A stretch of 64,000 nucleotides of DNA from a virus. Both the position numbers and the translations under genes were made by a program. This document shows, piece after piece, positions 31,703-39,808 of this stretch (the stretch's first letter is position 1; the number at the start of each line of letters is the position of its first letter). The DNA lies in IMG/VR virus record IMGVR_UViG_3300046167_000825, positions 62,001-126,000 of that record; one strand, written 5' to 3'. Under the pieces are notes generated by a model, which was not told the DNA's origin, did not search any database, and was given only the letters and a program-made list of their open reading frames with translations.

Positions 31703-34399
31703 ATGAACCTCAATGACTTTCTATTCGACAAACATGGCAGAAGTAAAGCGTCTGCCCCCACAGCCACAATGAAAGAGTGGATGAGAGATTATCGCTTTGA
31801 ATTAGTGACAAATGACACCATCGCAAAAGTGGTGGATGAATGTATTGAGGCTGGTTTGTACGGGATAGACTTGGAAACAACGGGTCTTGATAACCGAGTT
31901 TACAACAACAGAACAGTCGATCAAATTGTTGGTATATGCCTCGCTCCGAAAGCCCATGTGGGCTATTACATTCCCGTTCGTCATCGGGAGGATGGGGCAG
32001 AGAGAAATGTGTCAATATCGTTGGTTGAGAGTGAAATCAAACGATTGTCTGAAGCAGACTCAGTGGGCATTTTCCACAATGCGAAGTTCGATCTCGTGTT
32101 CCTTGAAAACAGTGGGATGGGGATGTGGGATTCACACAAGGGCTTTGAGGATACTTTCATCCTTGCTTACTTATCCGACACGAGGATGCGTAGGAAAGGT
32201 TTGAAATACCTCACCAACAACTTGTTGGGGTTAGAGATGATCGAACTCAAAGAGTTGTTCCCACAAGACCATAAAGGGAAACTAGATTACTCTTTGCTTG
32301 ACCCCTCTCTCCCAGAGGTGTTGGCGTATGCTGCGAGTGATGCCGTTTGTACTTATATGTTATTCAAGGAGTTCCACCCGAAAGTCATTGGTGACAAAGC
32401 CGAGCCAGATCAGTCTGTTGTGTATGCTATGGAGAAGGGGTGTCTAGCAGCAACAAGATGGATGGAGAAGAATAAGATGCCCACTGACCGAGAGGTCATT
32501 AAAGAATTGATTAAACTTGGTCAGCAAGAAATGTTCGACTCATTGGAAGAAGTCTATCTCACTGCCAAAGATATTCTCGGTAGAGAAGTCGCACCGAGTT
32601 GGTTCTATTATTTGAAAGAGAACTTTGACCCCTCACCCACCCAGCCGATCAAAGACCAAATTGACAACGCAAAGAACCACGAGAAGCGAATGGGCGTGGT
32701 TGAAGTAGACACCGTGCATAAAGAGGTCAAGAGCCTCCTAGACGGTCGTAAAACGGAGATACGGGAGTTTCCCTTTGTCTATGACATTCTCTCAGCCAAA
32801 CAGTTGGGGACAATGATGTGGGAGATGGGTATTGGAGGTTTGAAAGTCACAGACAAGAGCCGAGAGAAGCATGAAGCCGACCCTAAGAAAGACTTACAGA
32901 TTAAGACCACCAAAGATGAGATGGATCGTTTGATGAACACGATGGGTGATAAGTTCCCTTTCATGAATAAAATCAAACGGTTTCGTGAAACACAGAAGGC
33001 TTTGTCTACCAATCTCCTCCCTATGTATGAGGATGCAGACGAGAATGGCGACCTCAGAATTAATTTCAAGCAACAAGGAACTGACACGGGGAGATTTACT
33101 ACGCCAGGGACTAAGGATCGTGGTGAGGGATTACACGGAGGCACAAGGTTCAATCTTCATTCTCTACCCTCCACTTATGACCCAAGTCGTCCAGAGTGTA
33201 TGAGAAGACTCCGAGAGTGTATAAAAGCCCGTGAGGGTATGTTCCTAGCAGCCATTGACTTCAGTGGTGAGGAATTGCGTATTGTAACCAATCTATCGGG
33301 AGAGCCTTTGTGGTTGGAGCAATTTTTCCGATGTTCTGATTGCGATACCCACTTTGATAGGAAAGAACGTCCACCCAAGTTTTGTCCGAATTGTGGTTCT
33401 GATAAAATCGGTGACTTGCACTCATTGACGGCTCTCTCTATCTTTGGTAAAGAAGCCAAGAAAGACCCCCGATGGAAAGCCCTTCGTGGTCAAGGGAAAG
33501 CCACGAACTTCGCTCTTTGTTATGGTGGTGGTCGTGGGGCAGTAATGCGTGCCGTTGGTGTTGATGAGAATGAAGGTGCGAGGATTAAAGCCCAGTTCGA
33601 TAAGACCTACAAGGGTCTATCTACTTGGTGGGGTCAGCAGAAAGAAAAAGCAGTGCAGAAAGGGTGGGTGCAGACCTCTTTCGGTCGGAAATACCCCGTG
33701 CCAGATGCTCTCTTGCCGAAGAAAGGTATGACACATGGTATTCCCAACAGTGGTTTGATTGCGAAAGCCCAACGGAACTCTATCAATGGCCCCATTCAAG
33801 GCACTGGTGCAGATATCTTGAAGATCGCTATGTGGCACATTTATCACGAAGCAAAGAAACGAGATTGGTTAGACCGAGCGAGAATACTTGCTTGTATGCA
33901 CGATGAAATCTTGTTTGAGATTGAAGGGGAAATCCTTGAAGAAGCCATTGATGTCTACACCGAAATTATGGCACAGAAGACAGTCGCCTCAAGACGGTGG
34001 CGAGTTCCCTTGACGGTCGATGTTGAGATAGGGAAGAACTGGAAAGTTCCGTATGACCTCTATGCTATCCGAAACGGTGAAGAAGCCATGCCAGAGGAAC
34101 TAGCCCCTTACCTCAATCAAGAACGAATAAAAGAATCCGTGAAAGACAAAACCCCCGAAGAAGATAAACCCGAAGAGATCCAACTCAAGGGGGGTGTCTT
34201 TGAGTTCGTGATTACGAAGGACAAGTCTTACGGGCTAGGCGACTGTCTTGCCAAAGTGCTGTTCAAAGCCAATAACAGTGGTACGAAACCTCTCCGTGTC
34301 CTCACAAGAGGGGGTGGGGTCATACTAGATGTTGAGGATGGCTTCCTCGTTAATCCATATATTTTCACAGAAGAAGCAACCGTTGAGGGATTGGTATGA
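31703..34399 (+). CDS. polA: family A DNA polymerase with 3'-5' exonuclease and inserted zinc ribbon
   Basis: 898 residues, site AAGGAGAAG. The exonuclease domain spans about 40-230: GIDLETTGLD (D56, E58), FHNAKFDLVFL (Exo II) and YAASDAVCTYMLF (Exo III). Polymerase motifs are motif A LAAIDFSGEELRIVTNLSG (D519), the O-helix RGQGKATNFALCYGG (595-609) and motif C ACMHDEILFEI (HDE at 733-735). No 5' nuclease domain is present. Between motif A and the O-helix a zinc ribbon is inserted: CSDC at 544-547 and CPNC at 561-564. The C-terminal ~100 residues beyond the palm are extra. This should be the main replicative polymerase of the phage. Confidence 0.93.
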   Translation: MNLNDFLFDKHGRSKASAPTATMKEWMRDYRFELVTNDTIAKVVDECIEAGLYGIDLETTGLDNRVYNNRTVDQIVGICLAPKAHVGYYIPVRHREDGAERNVSISLVESEIKRLSEADSVGIFHNAKFDLVFLENSGMGMWDSHKGFEDTFILAYLSDTRMRRKGLKYLTNNLLGLEMIELKELFPQDHKGKLDYSLLDPSLPEVLAYAASDAVCTYMLFKEFHPKVIGDKAEPDQSVVYAMEKGCLAATRWMEKNKMPTDREVIKELIKLGQQEMFDSLEEVYLTAKDILGREVAPSWFYYLKENFDPSPTQPIKDQIDNAKNHEKRMGVVEVDTVHKEVKSLLDGRKTEIREFPFVYDILSAKQLGTMMWEMGIGGLKVTDKSREKHEADPKKDLQIKTTKDEMDRLMNTMGDKFPFMNKIKRFRETQKALSTNLLPMYEDADENGDLRINFKQQGTDTGRFTTPGTKDRGEGLHGGTRFNLHSLPSTYDPSRPECMRRLRECIKAREGMFLAAIDFSGEELRIVTNLSGEPLWLEQFFRCSDCDTHFDRKERPPKFCPNCGSDKIGDLHSLTALSIFGKEAKKDPRWKALRGQGKATNFALCYGGGRGAVMRAVGVDENEGARIKAQFDKTYKGLSTWWGQQKEKAVQKGWVQTSFGRKYPVPDALLPKKGMTHGIPNSGLIAKAQRNSINGPIQGTGADILKIAMWHIYHEAKKRDWLDRARILACMHDEILFEIEGEILEEAIDVYTEIMAQKTVASRRWRVPLTVDVEIGKNWKVPYDLYAIRNGEEAMPEELAPYLNQERIKESVKDKTPEEDKPEEIQLKGGVFEFVITKDKSYGLGDCLAKVLFKANNSGTKPLRVLTRGGGVILDVEDGFLVNPYIFTEEATVEGLV

Positions 34400-34548
34400 A
34401 ATACAAAATCGTCAGACATTATCGAGATATAAATAAACGCTCACGAACCATCAAGAGGGGTTTTTCTCTTGAGGAAGCCCAAGCACATTGCCGTGACCCT
34501 AAAACCAGCACTGAAACCTATTTTGATGGCTATACGGAGGACACATGA
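34396..34548 (+). CDS. conserved small phage protein, 50 aa
   Basis: Starts in an ATGA overlap with the polymerase gene and ends the same way with the next. MKYKIVRHYRDINKRSRTIK, then LEEAQAHCRDPKTSTETYF and GYTED, follows a pattern common in small proteins of many phages of actinobacteria and others (GhTLEEAQAHC-DPETSS). No function is established for that group as far as I know. Basic first half, one conserved Cys. Confidence 0.7.
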   Translation: MKYKIVRHYRDINKRSRTIKRGFSLEEAQAHCRDPKTSTETYFDGYTEDT

Positions 34549-34763
34549 TAGACGAACATAAAAGAGCAAACGAGCAGTACTTCCGAAAGGTGCTTTCATT
34601 GGTGGCTGAGAACGGTGTTTACACCTACCCACACATTGCAGAAGCCTACACTGTCAGAGGGGGGGTCTTTTATGGAACTAAGAATGGTGTGAAAAGAATG
34701 AGAGAGGTCACCCCCAAAGGCTTCCACAAGCATATAAAGTTAAAGGGCAAAAAAAATGACTGA
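34545..34763 (+). CDS. hypothetical protein, 72 aa
   Basis: Start in an ATGA overlap, site ACGGAGG. Small basic helical protein (HKRANEQYFRKVLSLVAENG, then GFHKHIKLKGKKND) that could bind nucleic acid. No family recognised. The last 8 bases overlap the next gene. Confidence 0.6.
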   Translation: MIDEHKRANEQYFRKVLSLVAENGVYTYPHIAEAYTVRGGVFYGTKNGVKRMREVTPKGFHKHIKLKGKKND

Positions 34764-34965
34764 GGATGAGATCAAGATGAACGCAGTGGCTATCGCTGAG
34801 GGTTGGTACGACAAAGAACCCTCCGAAAAAGAATGGGTGTCGGCTTTCCAACATCTCATTGACACGGGGATGTGTTGGCAATTACAAGGGTGGTTTGGTC
34901 GTACCGCTATGTCTTTAATAGAACAAGGGGTTTGTCACCCACCAAAAGGAAACACCAATGAATAG
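34756..34965 (+). CDS. conserved small phage protein, 69 aa
   Basis: Acidic helical start followed by the conserved core HLIDTGMCWQLQGWFGRTAM, then LIEQGVCHPP. This 'dTG-x-CWqLQG-x-x-GR-x-A-x-x-LI-x-xG-x-C' pattern recurs in small proteins of many tailed phages, where the function is not settled. Overlaps genes on both sides by 8 bases. Confidence 0.7.
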   Translation: MTEDEIKMNAVAIAEGWYDKEPSEKEWVSAFQHLIDTGMCWQLQGWFGRTAMSLIEQGVCHPPKGNTNE

Positions 34966-35755
34966 CCATGCCACAGAAGACTTCCTATCCGAGTGTATGA
35001 TAGGACAGAAAAAGATATCCGAGAAAGACTTCGGGCAGCAGTTCTGTCGTGTCTGTAAAAACCAAGAATGTCATCGTGCTGGTTGGGGGGAATCCCAATG
35101 GGTGCAGAGAATGACGACTCAAGTTGATAGATTATTGGATAACCCCACTTTCGCTGACCCCCGTGACCCCCAGTATCGTCAAATCCGAGAACATGATTTC
35201 CCAGACTTGTTGAAAGAAGCCATCCGTGTCGAAATCATAGAGCAGAAAGGGGACTGGAGTATTCCGAGTGAAGTCGATGTTATGACGAGCGTGGGAGCAA
35301 AGGGTGTCCAAGTCCTACCCGAACTAGCCCCTAGTTCAACTACACAAGAGGAAAAGACACCCCAAAACGGACACCCAGAGAAACCCGCCCCAATCATACA
35401 TTCGGAACTAAATGTACCCCAAAATAATCCGAGTGATAGTCTGACATCTGAACAAGCCCAATCAAATCCTCAGATAAATCCTCAAGAAAAAAAGGGTGTG
35501 TCTATCTATACCAATACCCCTTTCCCGAAAGAGGGTTTAATGATTGACGGGTCAAGCCCAGTGCAGAAAACTAACGCAGATCAGCCTCCTACGAACCCTA
35601 TGGGGAGTTCCCCAGTTCGACAACCTAGCAGATTTACTCTGGATAGTTGGTCAGCCCCCGAACTATCTAAGCCGAAAAATCTAGTCAAAAAAGGTGCGAG
35701 AATCCAAATGGGTGGCACACCTTCTCCTAATAAAGGCAATCCCGATGACAAATAA
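34958..35755 (+). CDS. hypothetical protein with Cys-His N-terminal domain and disordered tail
   Basis: 265 residues. The first ~110 form a structured part with CRVCKNQECHRAGWGESQWV, a zinc-like cysteine cluster, followed by NPTFADPRDPQYRQIREHDF and a helix. This N-terminal arrangement is one I associate with hypothetical proteins in other phages. Residues about 120-265 are Pro/Ser/Asn/Gln-rich and disordered. Overlaps the next gene by 11 bases. No function assigned. Confidence 0.65.
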   Translation: MNSHATEDFLSECMIGQKKISEKDFGQQFCRVCKNQECHRAGWGESQWVQRMTTQVDRLLDNPTFADPRDPQYRQIREHDFPDLLKEAIRVEIIEQKGDWSIPSEVDVMTSVGAKGVQVLPELAPSSTTQEEKTPQNGHPEKPAPIIHSELNVPQNNPSDSLTSEQAQSNPQINPQEKKGVSIYTNTPFPKEGLMIDGSSPVQKTNADQPPTNPMGSSPVRQPSRFTLDSWSAPELSKPKNLVKKGARIQMGGTPSPNKGNPDDK

Positions 35756-35987
35756 GGATTATGTTTATACGATTGATCACGAGGCGAAGCATGTTTGTTT
35801 ACCTCCTCCTAGATTGGCGGGTGATATTGGTTCTCCCCCTAGTTGGGCGTGCTATGCTCGAAGTCATAGATTCAAGGTTTATTTCAAGGGGTATTCTAAT
35901 GGGATACTCACTCAAGAATCTTGGGAAAAGCACATTCAAAAAAACGAAACATTTATAATCAATTCAAACGATATGGAGAAAGAATGA
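35745..35987 (+). CDS. hypothetical protein, 80 aa
   Basis: Start at 35745 (MTNKDYVYTIDHEAKHVCLP), overlapping the previous gene by 11 bases; an earlier in-frame ATG at 35694 lies deep in that gene. Contains PPSWACYARSHRFKVYFKGY, an aromatic beta-rich segment. Ends in an ATGA overlap. No family recognised. Confidence 0.55.
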   Translation: MTNKDYVYTIDHEAKHVCLPPPRLAGDIGSPPSWACYARSHRFKVYFKGYSNGILTQESWEKHIQKNETFIINSNDMEKE

Positions 35988-36490
35988 ACATACACGAAAA
36001 ATTGTGGGAGAACTACAAGCAGAACACCACAAAAGACATATATGACCAAGAGGGGTCATATAACATTATGTACCAAGCCGAGATTCTTGGTGATGGTGGG
36101 CAGACGATTTCATTTAAGGCTTTAGATCGTCATCATGAGTATGACTTTGAATCTGTGTATGGGCAAGTTGATGTTGCTTTATATGAGCAAGATGCTCTCT
36201 TTGTACGGAACTTTGAGAGGGCAGTTGGAGAGAAATCTTTGGAAGGTATTGTTGACGAGATGTTCCCCCAGTGGAAAGAAGATTGGGATATACCCAACAA
36301 TGACCTTTATTCAAACTTGAACATGGAAGATTTACTAGAGGACATCTGTTGGCATAAAGATGGGATGCAGAGATTCATGACTTTCTTCGGCTATGCCCGA
36401 TTGCTCAATAGTGATATTTGGTTCGACACTAATTATGTCGCACCCTTCCATGAAGATCCGAACCAGTTGAAACTTGACTTTGGTGTATAA
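35984..36490 (+). CDS. hypothetical protein, 168 aa
   Basis: Start in an ATGA overlap, with GGAG about 10 bases upstream. Acidic, aromatic protein (NIHEKLWENYKQNTTKDIYD; later DLYSNLNMEDLLEDICWHKD), mixed alpha/beta, no cysteine cluster or membrane span. Stop overlaps the next ATG by one base. Unknown function. Confidence 0.6.
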   Translation: MNIHEKLWENYKQNTTKDIYDQEGSYNIMYQAEILGDGGQTISFKALDRHHEYDFESVYGQVDVALYEQDALFVRNFERAVGEKSLEGIVDEMFPQWKEDWDIPNNDLYSNLNMEDLLEDICWHKDGMQRFMTFFGYARLLNSDIWFDTNYVAPFHEDPNQLKLDFGV

Positions 36491-36909
36491 TGAAAACCTT
36501 CACTATGAAATATTGTGGGTGTGAATACACTTGGGACGTGGAAGTCATTTGGGAGGCGACCTCCTCATTTGAGGGCGAGGCTTTACCTCTCACCGAACTA
36601 GAACACACTCTCGATTGGGATTGCTGGAGTGGTGAGATGTATCCGAGCAACCTTCTCTATCACTATCAAAGGGTGATTGATGCTGATCTTCATTTCCCTA
36701 TAATAGTGACAAGAAACCAGTGGGGGAACATCGATCATGTTGTGGATGGTATGCACCGTATCGTTAAAGCCTTTGCTCATAGTCACGAGAAAATAATGGC
36801 TAAAGAGATAGGGGTAGATTGGCTCACGGGGTTGCCTACTATATCAAAGAATTGTTATTGTGGTGTGTGTGGCTGTGACCCATGTGATTGCAATTGGGGC
36901 AACGAATAA
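36490..36909 (+). CDS. ParB/Srx-like fold protein with Cys-rich tail
   Basis: 139 residues. The middle (FPIIVTRNQWGNIDHVVDGM, then HRIVKAFAHSHEKIMAKEI) contains D-G-x-H-R, the signature of ParB-like and sulfiredoxin-like nucleotide-binding folds. In phages such domains occur in regulators and in nucleases. The C-terminus CYCGVCGCDPCDC has six Cys residues and probably binds zinc. The nucleotide used and the activity are not evident. Confidence 0.6.
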   Translation: MKTFTMKYCGCEYTWDVEVIWEATSSFEGEALPLTELEHTLDWDCWSGEMYPSNLLYHYQRVIDADLHFPIIVTRNQWGNIDHVVDGMHRIVKAFAHSHEKIMAKEIGVDWLTGLPTISKNCYCGVCGCDPCDCNWGNE

Positions 36910-37112
36910 TGAAAATCACAGAGGGAAATAGACGGATAAGAGATGCAAGAATATCTTATAAAGGGAGAGGGGGTGTGATTCTACGAGCGAGAGTCGGGAG
37001 AAAGCCCACACCCATAATGGCAGAGATACAGTTCCAGTTTGGGGATAGAGAAACGCACGATATCTCTGAGGCTTATTGGGACACAGAGAAAAAACTTTGG
37101 GTGGTGGGATGA
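36909..37112 (+). CDS. hypothetical protein, 67 aa
   Basis: ATG overlaps the previous stop (TAATG). Basic, beta-rich protein (RRIRDARISYKGRGGVILRA, then IMAEIQFQFGD). The arginine content may indicate nucleic acid binding. Ends in an ATGA overlap with the methyltransferase fragment that follows. Confidence 0.55.
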   Translation: MKITEGNRRIRDARISYKGRGGVILRARVGRKPTPIMAEIQFQFGDRETHDISEAYWDTEKKLWVVG

Positions 37113-37537
37113 TTATTACAATAGGAAGAAAGCCTTTTAAGGGTGCAGTCATAGACAATGTCATGAAGAATCACTGTGGGGGGATCAACATAGACCCTTG
37201 TCGGATTACCTTTCAGACAGACGGGGTGCGAAAAGAAACCAAGCGAACCCCAAGAGATGACACAGCCGTATGGACTGACAAGAACAGTGGTATGAAGAAA
37301 GAGAACTCTTTGTATGCCGATGCCGACCCACGAGGTCGCTTCCCCGCCAATGTTCTGTTCTCAGAGAGTGTTACCCACCACTTACCCAAAGCGACACAAG
37401 GTCACTGGGCTAATGCGAAGGTCACGGGCTATGGTGATCGTATCGGTTCGGGGACAGTTGAATATCCTGATGTTGGTGAAAAAGATCAAAGTGGTGGCTC
37501 GGTAGCAAAATACTTCTTCATTTTGCGAGGTGTTTGA
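37109..37537 (+). CDS. free-standing methyltransferase middle module (target-recognition part)
   Basis: 142 residues. MIITIGRKPFKGAVIDNVMK, then CGGINIDPCRI, then RGRFPANVLFSESV and SGGSVAKYFFILRG follow the same order as residues 175-298 of the methyltransferase at 28286 (GRKP, NV, NIDACRI, RWPANSIF, YFFI). No DPPY and no FxGxG motif is present, so it lacks both catalytic and SAM-binding parts. It could supply alternative specificity in trans to other modules. Starts in an ATGA overlap; its stop overlaps the next ATG. Confidence 0.72.
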   Translation: MIITIGRKPFKGAVIDNVMKNHCGGINIDPCRITFQTDGVRKETKRTPRDDTAVWTDKNSGMKKENSLYADADPRGRFPANVLFSESVTHHLPKATQGHWANAKVTGYGDRIGSGTVEYPDVGEKDQSGGSVAKYFFILRGV

Positions 37538-37713
37538 TGCTTATTATAGGTTTCTTTCTACTGGGGTGTCACCACAGAACGGTTGGAGTGATAGACATTA
37601 TTGATAATGGTGTCTGTGCTGTCCAGATTGATGAGGCTACCACAATACTAGTCAATGGGTCGAAATGTAAAGGACTTAAAGAGGGCGACAGCCTTTTAAT
37701 GGAGATGAAATGA
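37537..37713 (+). CDS. putative small lipoprotein, 58 aa
   Basis: The ATG at 37537 overlaps the preceding stop. MLIIGFFLLGCHHRTVGVID has a short hydrophobic start and a lipobox-like LLGC, as in bacterial lipoproteins processed by signal peptidase II. The signal region lacks the usual basic residues, so export is not certain. The mature part (VIDIIDNGVCAVQIDEATTI) looks like a small beta barrel. Phage lipoproteins often block superinfection; that role here is inference only. Confidence 0.5.
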   Translation: MLIIGFFLLGCHHRTVGVIDIIDNGVCAVQIDEATTILVNGSKCKGLKEGDSLLMEMK

Positions 37714-37754
37714 TTATTACGATTGGGAGAAAACCTTATTTCAAAAAAGTCTAG
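37710..37754 (+). pseudogene. deletion relic of the methyltransferase middle module
   Basis: A 14-codon frame, MIITIGRKPYFKKV, starting in an ATGA overlap. The first nine residues equal the start of the modules at 37109 and 40575. The last five (YFKKV) equal the end of the 40575 module (RYFKKVGK). The middle ~85 codons are missing, as expected from an internal deletion between short similar sequences. Confidence 0.7.
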
Positions 37755-37758
37755 TATT

Positions 37759-37788
37759 GGGATCGCTGCTCTGATTGATTTCCGTATA
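37759..37788 (+). promoter_or_regulatory. phage promoter-like element
   Basis: GGGATCGC, 15 bases, CCGTATA, 33 bases before the ATG at 37821. It begins 5 bases after the methyltransferase relic. Confidence 0.72.
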
Positions 37789-37820
37789 GAAAAGGAACAA
37801 TTAAAAGACGAGGTGGTCGC

Positions 37821-38153
37821 ATGAGTAGAACGGGAACTTGGGTACTAGCCCAACAATGGGAAAATGAGAATTGGTCACCACACGAAGGTGATTACATGGA
37901 TTATTCCCCACACGATTTTGCGATCTCTCAACCAGAATGGCATGCAGTGTTCGGTGAATGTGTGGGGTTGCTCTTTCAAGCCCTCACGGAGCAAGGTGGT
38001 GGGGAAACACCCGCACGGATTCTGTATAGTAAGGCAGAGAATATGGCTGTCGATATCATTGCTATACAGAGAGAGAAGAGCATAGCCGAAGCCTATAAAG
38101 AACTTGGATATGAAATGGCTAACACCGAGTCATCAGATGAACTACCCTTTTAA
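37821..38153 (+). CDS. hypothetical protein, 110 aa
   Basis: First gene behind a promoter element, site GAGGTGG. Acidic helical protein (WVLAQQWENENWSPHEGDYM; later EKSIAEAYKELGYEM). No known domain. Followed 10 bases later by dUTPase, which suggests a shared operon for DNA metabolism. Confidence 0.6.
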   Translation: MSRTGTWVLAQQWENENWSPHEGDYMDYSPHDFAISQPEWHAVFGECVGLLFQALTEQGGGETPARILYSKAENMAVDIIAIQREKSIAEAYKELGYEMANTESSDELPF

Positions 38154-38163
38154 GGAGGATACG

Positions 38164-38610
38164 ATGAAAGTTAAAATCAAAAAACTACACGAAGATGCAG
38201 TCATACCGAAATACGCACATGAGAGTGATGCTGGAATGGATTTACACTGTGTTCGGAGAGGTTGGGATGACTATGGGAATGTTGTTTATTTCACTGGGCT
38301 TGCCTTTGAGATACCGAGTGGGTATGTGGGGTTGCTATTCCCCCGTAGTTCGGTCTGTAAGAAGGAACTCTCGCTCACGAACTCAGTGGGTGTCATAGAT
38401 TCTGGTTATCGGGGTGAAGTCATGATGAAGTTCAGCAACACCGAGAACCCAAAAGAACCGTATCTCTACACAGAAGGGAAAATCTATGAGGTAGGGGAAC
38501 GAATCGGTCAGTTGATTATCATGCCCTACCCCAAGATTGAGTTCGTCTTATCAGACGAGTTGGGGGATTCTGAGAGAGGATCTGGTGGTTATGGTTCAAC
38601 GGGACAATGA
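38164..38610 (+). CDS. dut: dUTP diphosphatase (dUTPase)
   Basis: 148 residues from the ATG at 38164 (site AAGGAGG). All five trimeric dUTPase motifs are present in order: HESDAGMDLHC (1), FPRSSVCKK (2), SVGVIDSGYRGEVMMKF (3, catalytic Asp and Tyr), GERIGQLIIMP (4) and GSGGYGSTG (5, closes over the substrate). The enzyme converts dUTP to dUMP and pyrophosphate. This limits uracil in phage DNA and feeds dTMP synthesis; the thymidine-kinase-like gene at 42438 is in the same region. Confidence 0.95.
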   Translation: MKVKIKKLHEDAVIPKYAHESDAGMDLHCVRRGWDDYGNVVYFTGLAFEIPSGYVGLLFPRSSVCKKELSLTNSVGVIDSGYRGEVMMKFSNTENPKEPYLYTEGKIYEVGERIGQLIIMPYPKIEFVLSDELGDSERGSGGYGSTGQ

Positions 38611-38629
38611 TAAACAAAAAGGAGGTCTT

Positions 38630-39163
38630 ATGGATTATGTGAAGCAAACCCTAGTTTCTTCAATACAGAGTATTATCGGAACGTCTGAGGGCAACATGCA
38701 CTACATTGCGACTCATGTGCGTGATGGTAAGCGAGTACCACTTCGCTTGCTTGACATCCAAGGGGCAAGGGGTCGGAGAGCCTTTGAGTTGGAAACGCTA
38801 CGGAGATACACGACTCTTTGTGTTCAAAGGGGTGAAACCCACAGTTATTTCCTCATGGAGGTCTTTATGTTGATGGCTGTGGAGAGGGGTTTGAAGGAAG
38901 TGGGCGTGGTTTTACATCAGAGGCTAACTCCCACTCAAATTGTTGCTTCGGCAGAACAAGTTTTCCCTCTGAAAGATTGGCTTGCTGCATCGAAGATGTC
39001 AGATGAGATGCTGTTATCTGACGAGAAGCATGCCCCGAAAGTGATGGAAACTGTCATTGAGGTGGAAGACGAGGAAGACGAGGAAGATGTACTAGAAGAG
39101 GACAAGGGGAAAGAGGGGGATAGCGATGATGACGATGACGATGACTGGGGAGGTTGGTTATGA
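38630..39163 (+). CDS. hypothetical protein with long acidic tail
   Basis: 177 residues from the ATG at 38630 (site AAGGAGG). Residues 1-125 are helical (LVSSIQSIIGTSEGNMHYIA, LETLRRYTTLCVQRGE). The last ~45 are almost only Asp and Glu (EVEDEEDEEDVLEEDKGKEG, then DDDDDDDWGGWL). An acidic tail ending in aromatics is typical of DNA mimics and of the protein-binding tip of phage single-strand DNA-binding proteins. No OB-fold motif is clear, so an SSB-like role is only a possibility. Confidence 0.6.
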   Translation: MDYVKQTLVSSIQSIIGTSEGNMHYIATHVRDGKRVPLRLLDIQGARGRRAFELETLRRYTTLCVQRGETHSYFLMEVFMLMAVERGLKEVGVVLHQRLTPTQIVASAEQVFPLKDWLAASKMSDEMLLSDEKHAPKVMETVIEVEDEEDEEDVLEEDKGKEGDSDDDDDDDWGGWL

Positions 39164-39369
39164 AAGTGACTGTAAAGATTGTGGGGGATAAAGGGTATAT
39201 CGAGAAGGGTGTGATAGGTGTTGGTTTTGGGGCTTGGGGGAGGGCTGGGAGTATAAAAGTACAACTTGGTCTGCCCGATTTCCCGAAGTCTTTACCACAA
39301 GAAGAATGGCGAAGCATCACGGCAGATAGGATTGTTGATGTTGAAACCAACACCCCACGAAAGACATGA
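39160..39369 (+). CDS. hypothetical protein, 69 aa, tandem paralogue 1
   Basis: ATG overlaps the previous stop. Beta-rich protein: VKIVGDKGYIEKGVIGVGFG, then LGLPDFPKSLPQEEWRSITA. The spacing of the strand, the LGL turn and the Q-x-x-W-x-x-I-x-A-D-R end is shared with the next gene, so the two are tandem paralogues. Function unknown. Confidence 0.6.
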   Translation: MKVTVKIVGDKGYIEKGVIGVGFGAWGRAGSIKVQLGLPDFPKSLPQEEWRSITADRIVDVETNTPRKT

Positions 39370-39575
39370 GTGGGTATGATGTACGAGTGAAGGTGAAAGA
39401 CGGTGTTCCCTATGTCATTAAAAAGACAATAGGGGAAACTTATGCTTCTTGGGCACATAGCGAGAAGTCCTTAATACCGAGAACACTGGGGCTAAATGAA
39501 AGACCCGTTGCAGTGTCACAAACACAATGGAATAAGATCAAGGCAGACCGAAAGGTCACAATACGACTGACATAA
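39366..39575 (+). CDS. hypothetical protein, 69 aa, tandem paralogue 2
   Basis: ATG overlaps the previous stop (ATGA). VRVKVKDGVPYVIKKTIGET, then LGLNERPVAVSQTQWNKIKA and DRKVTI align with the gene before it at Gly/Leu/Trp/Asp-Arg positions. Basic beta-rich protein of unknown function. Confidence 0.6.
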   Translation: MSGYDVRVKVKDGVPYVIKKTIGETYASWAHSEKSLIPRTLGLNERPVAVSQTQWNKIKADRKVTIRLT

Positions 39576-39590
39576 AAAGGGAGCGAGGAA

Positions 39591-39800
39591 ATGACAGAAG
39601 AAATTACAGTGGAAAGCACAGTCCAGAAGTTTTTGGTGTTGAAGATGTTTTCCGAAACTATGTATGTGGGAAACATCAATCAGTTCGTGGGCATCATAAA
39701 TGGTGATGATCACGACAATATCCGAGAGTTTTACCCCAATAAAGACATCCAGTTTTTCAAGGATGTCCTTGATAAATTAAATGAAAGTTACGAAGTATAA
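39591..39800 (+). CDS. hypothetical protein, 69 aa
   Basis: Acidic helical protein (VQKFLVLKMFSETMYVGNIN; end FFKDVLDKLNESYEV). Ribosome site GAGCGAGG. No motif recognised. Separated by 8 bases from the next gene, so co-transcribed. Confidence 0.55.
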   Translation: MTEEITVESTVQKFLVLKMFSETMYVGNINQFVGIINGDDHDNIREFYPNKDIQFFKDVLDKLNESYEV

Positions 39801-39808
39801 AGGAGCAA

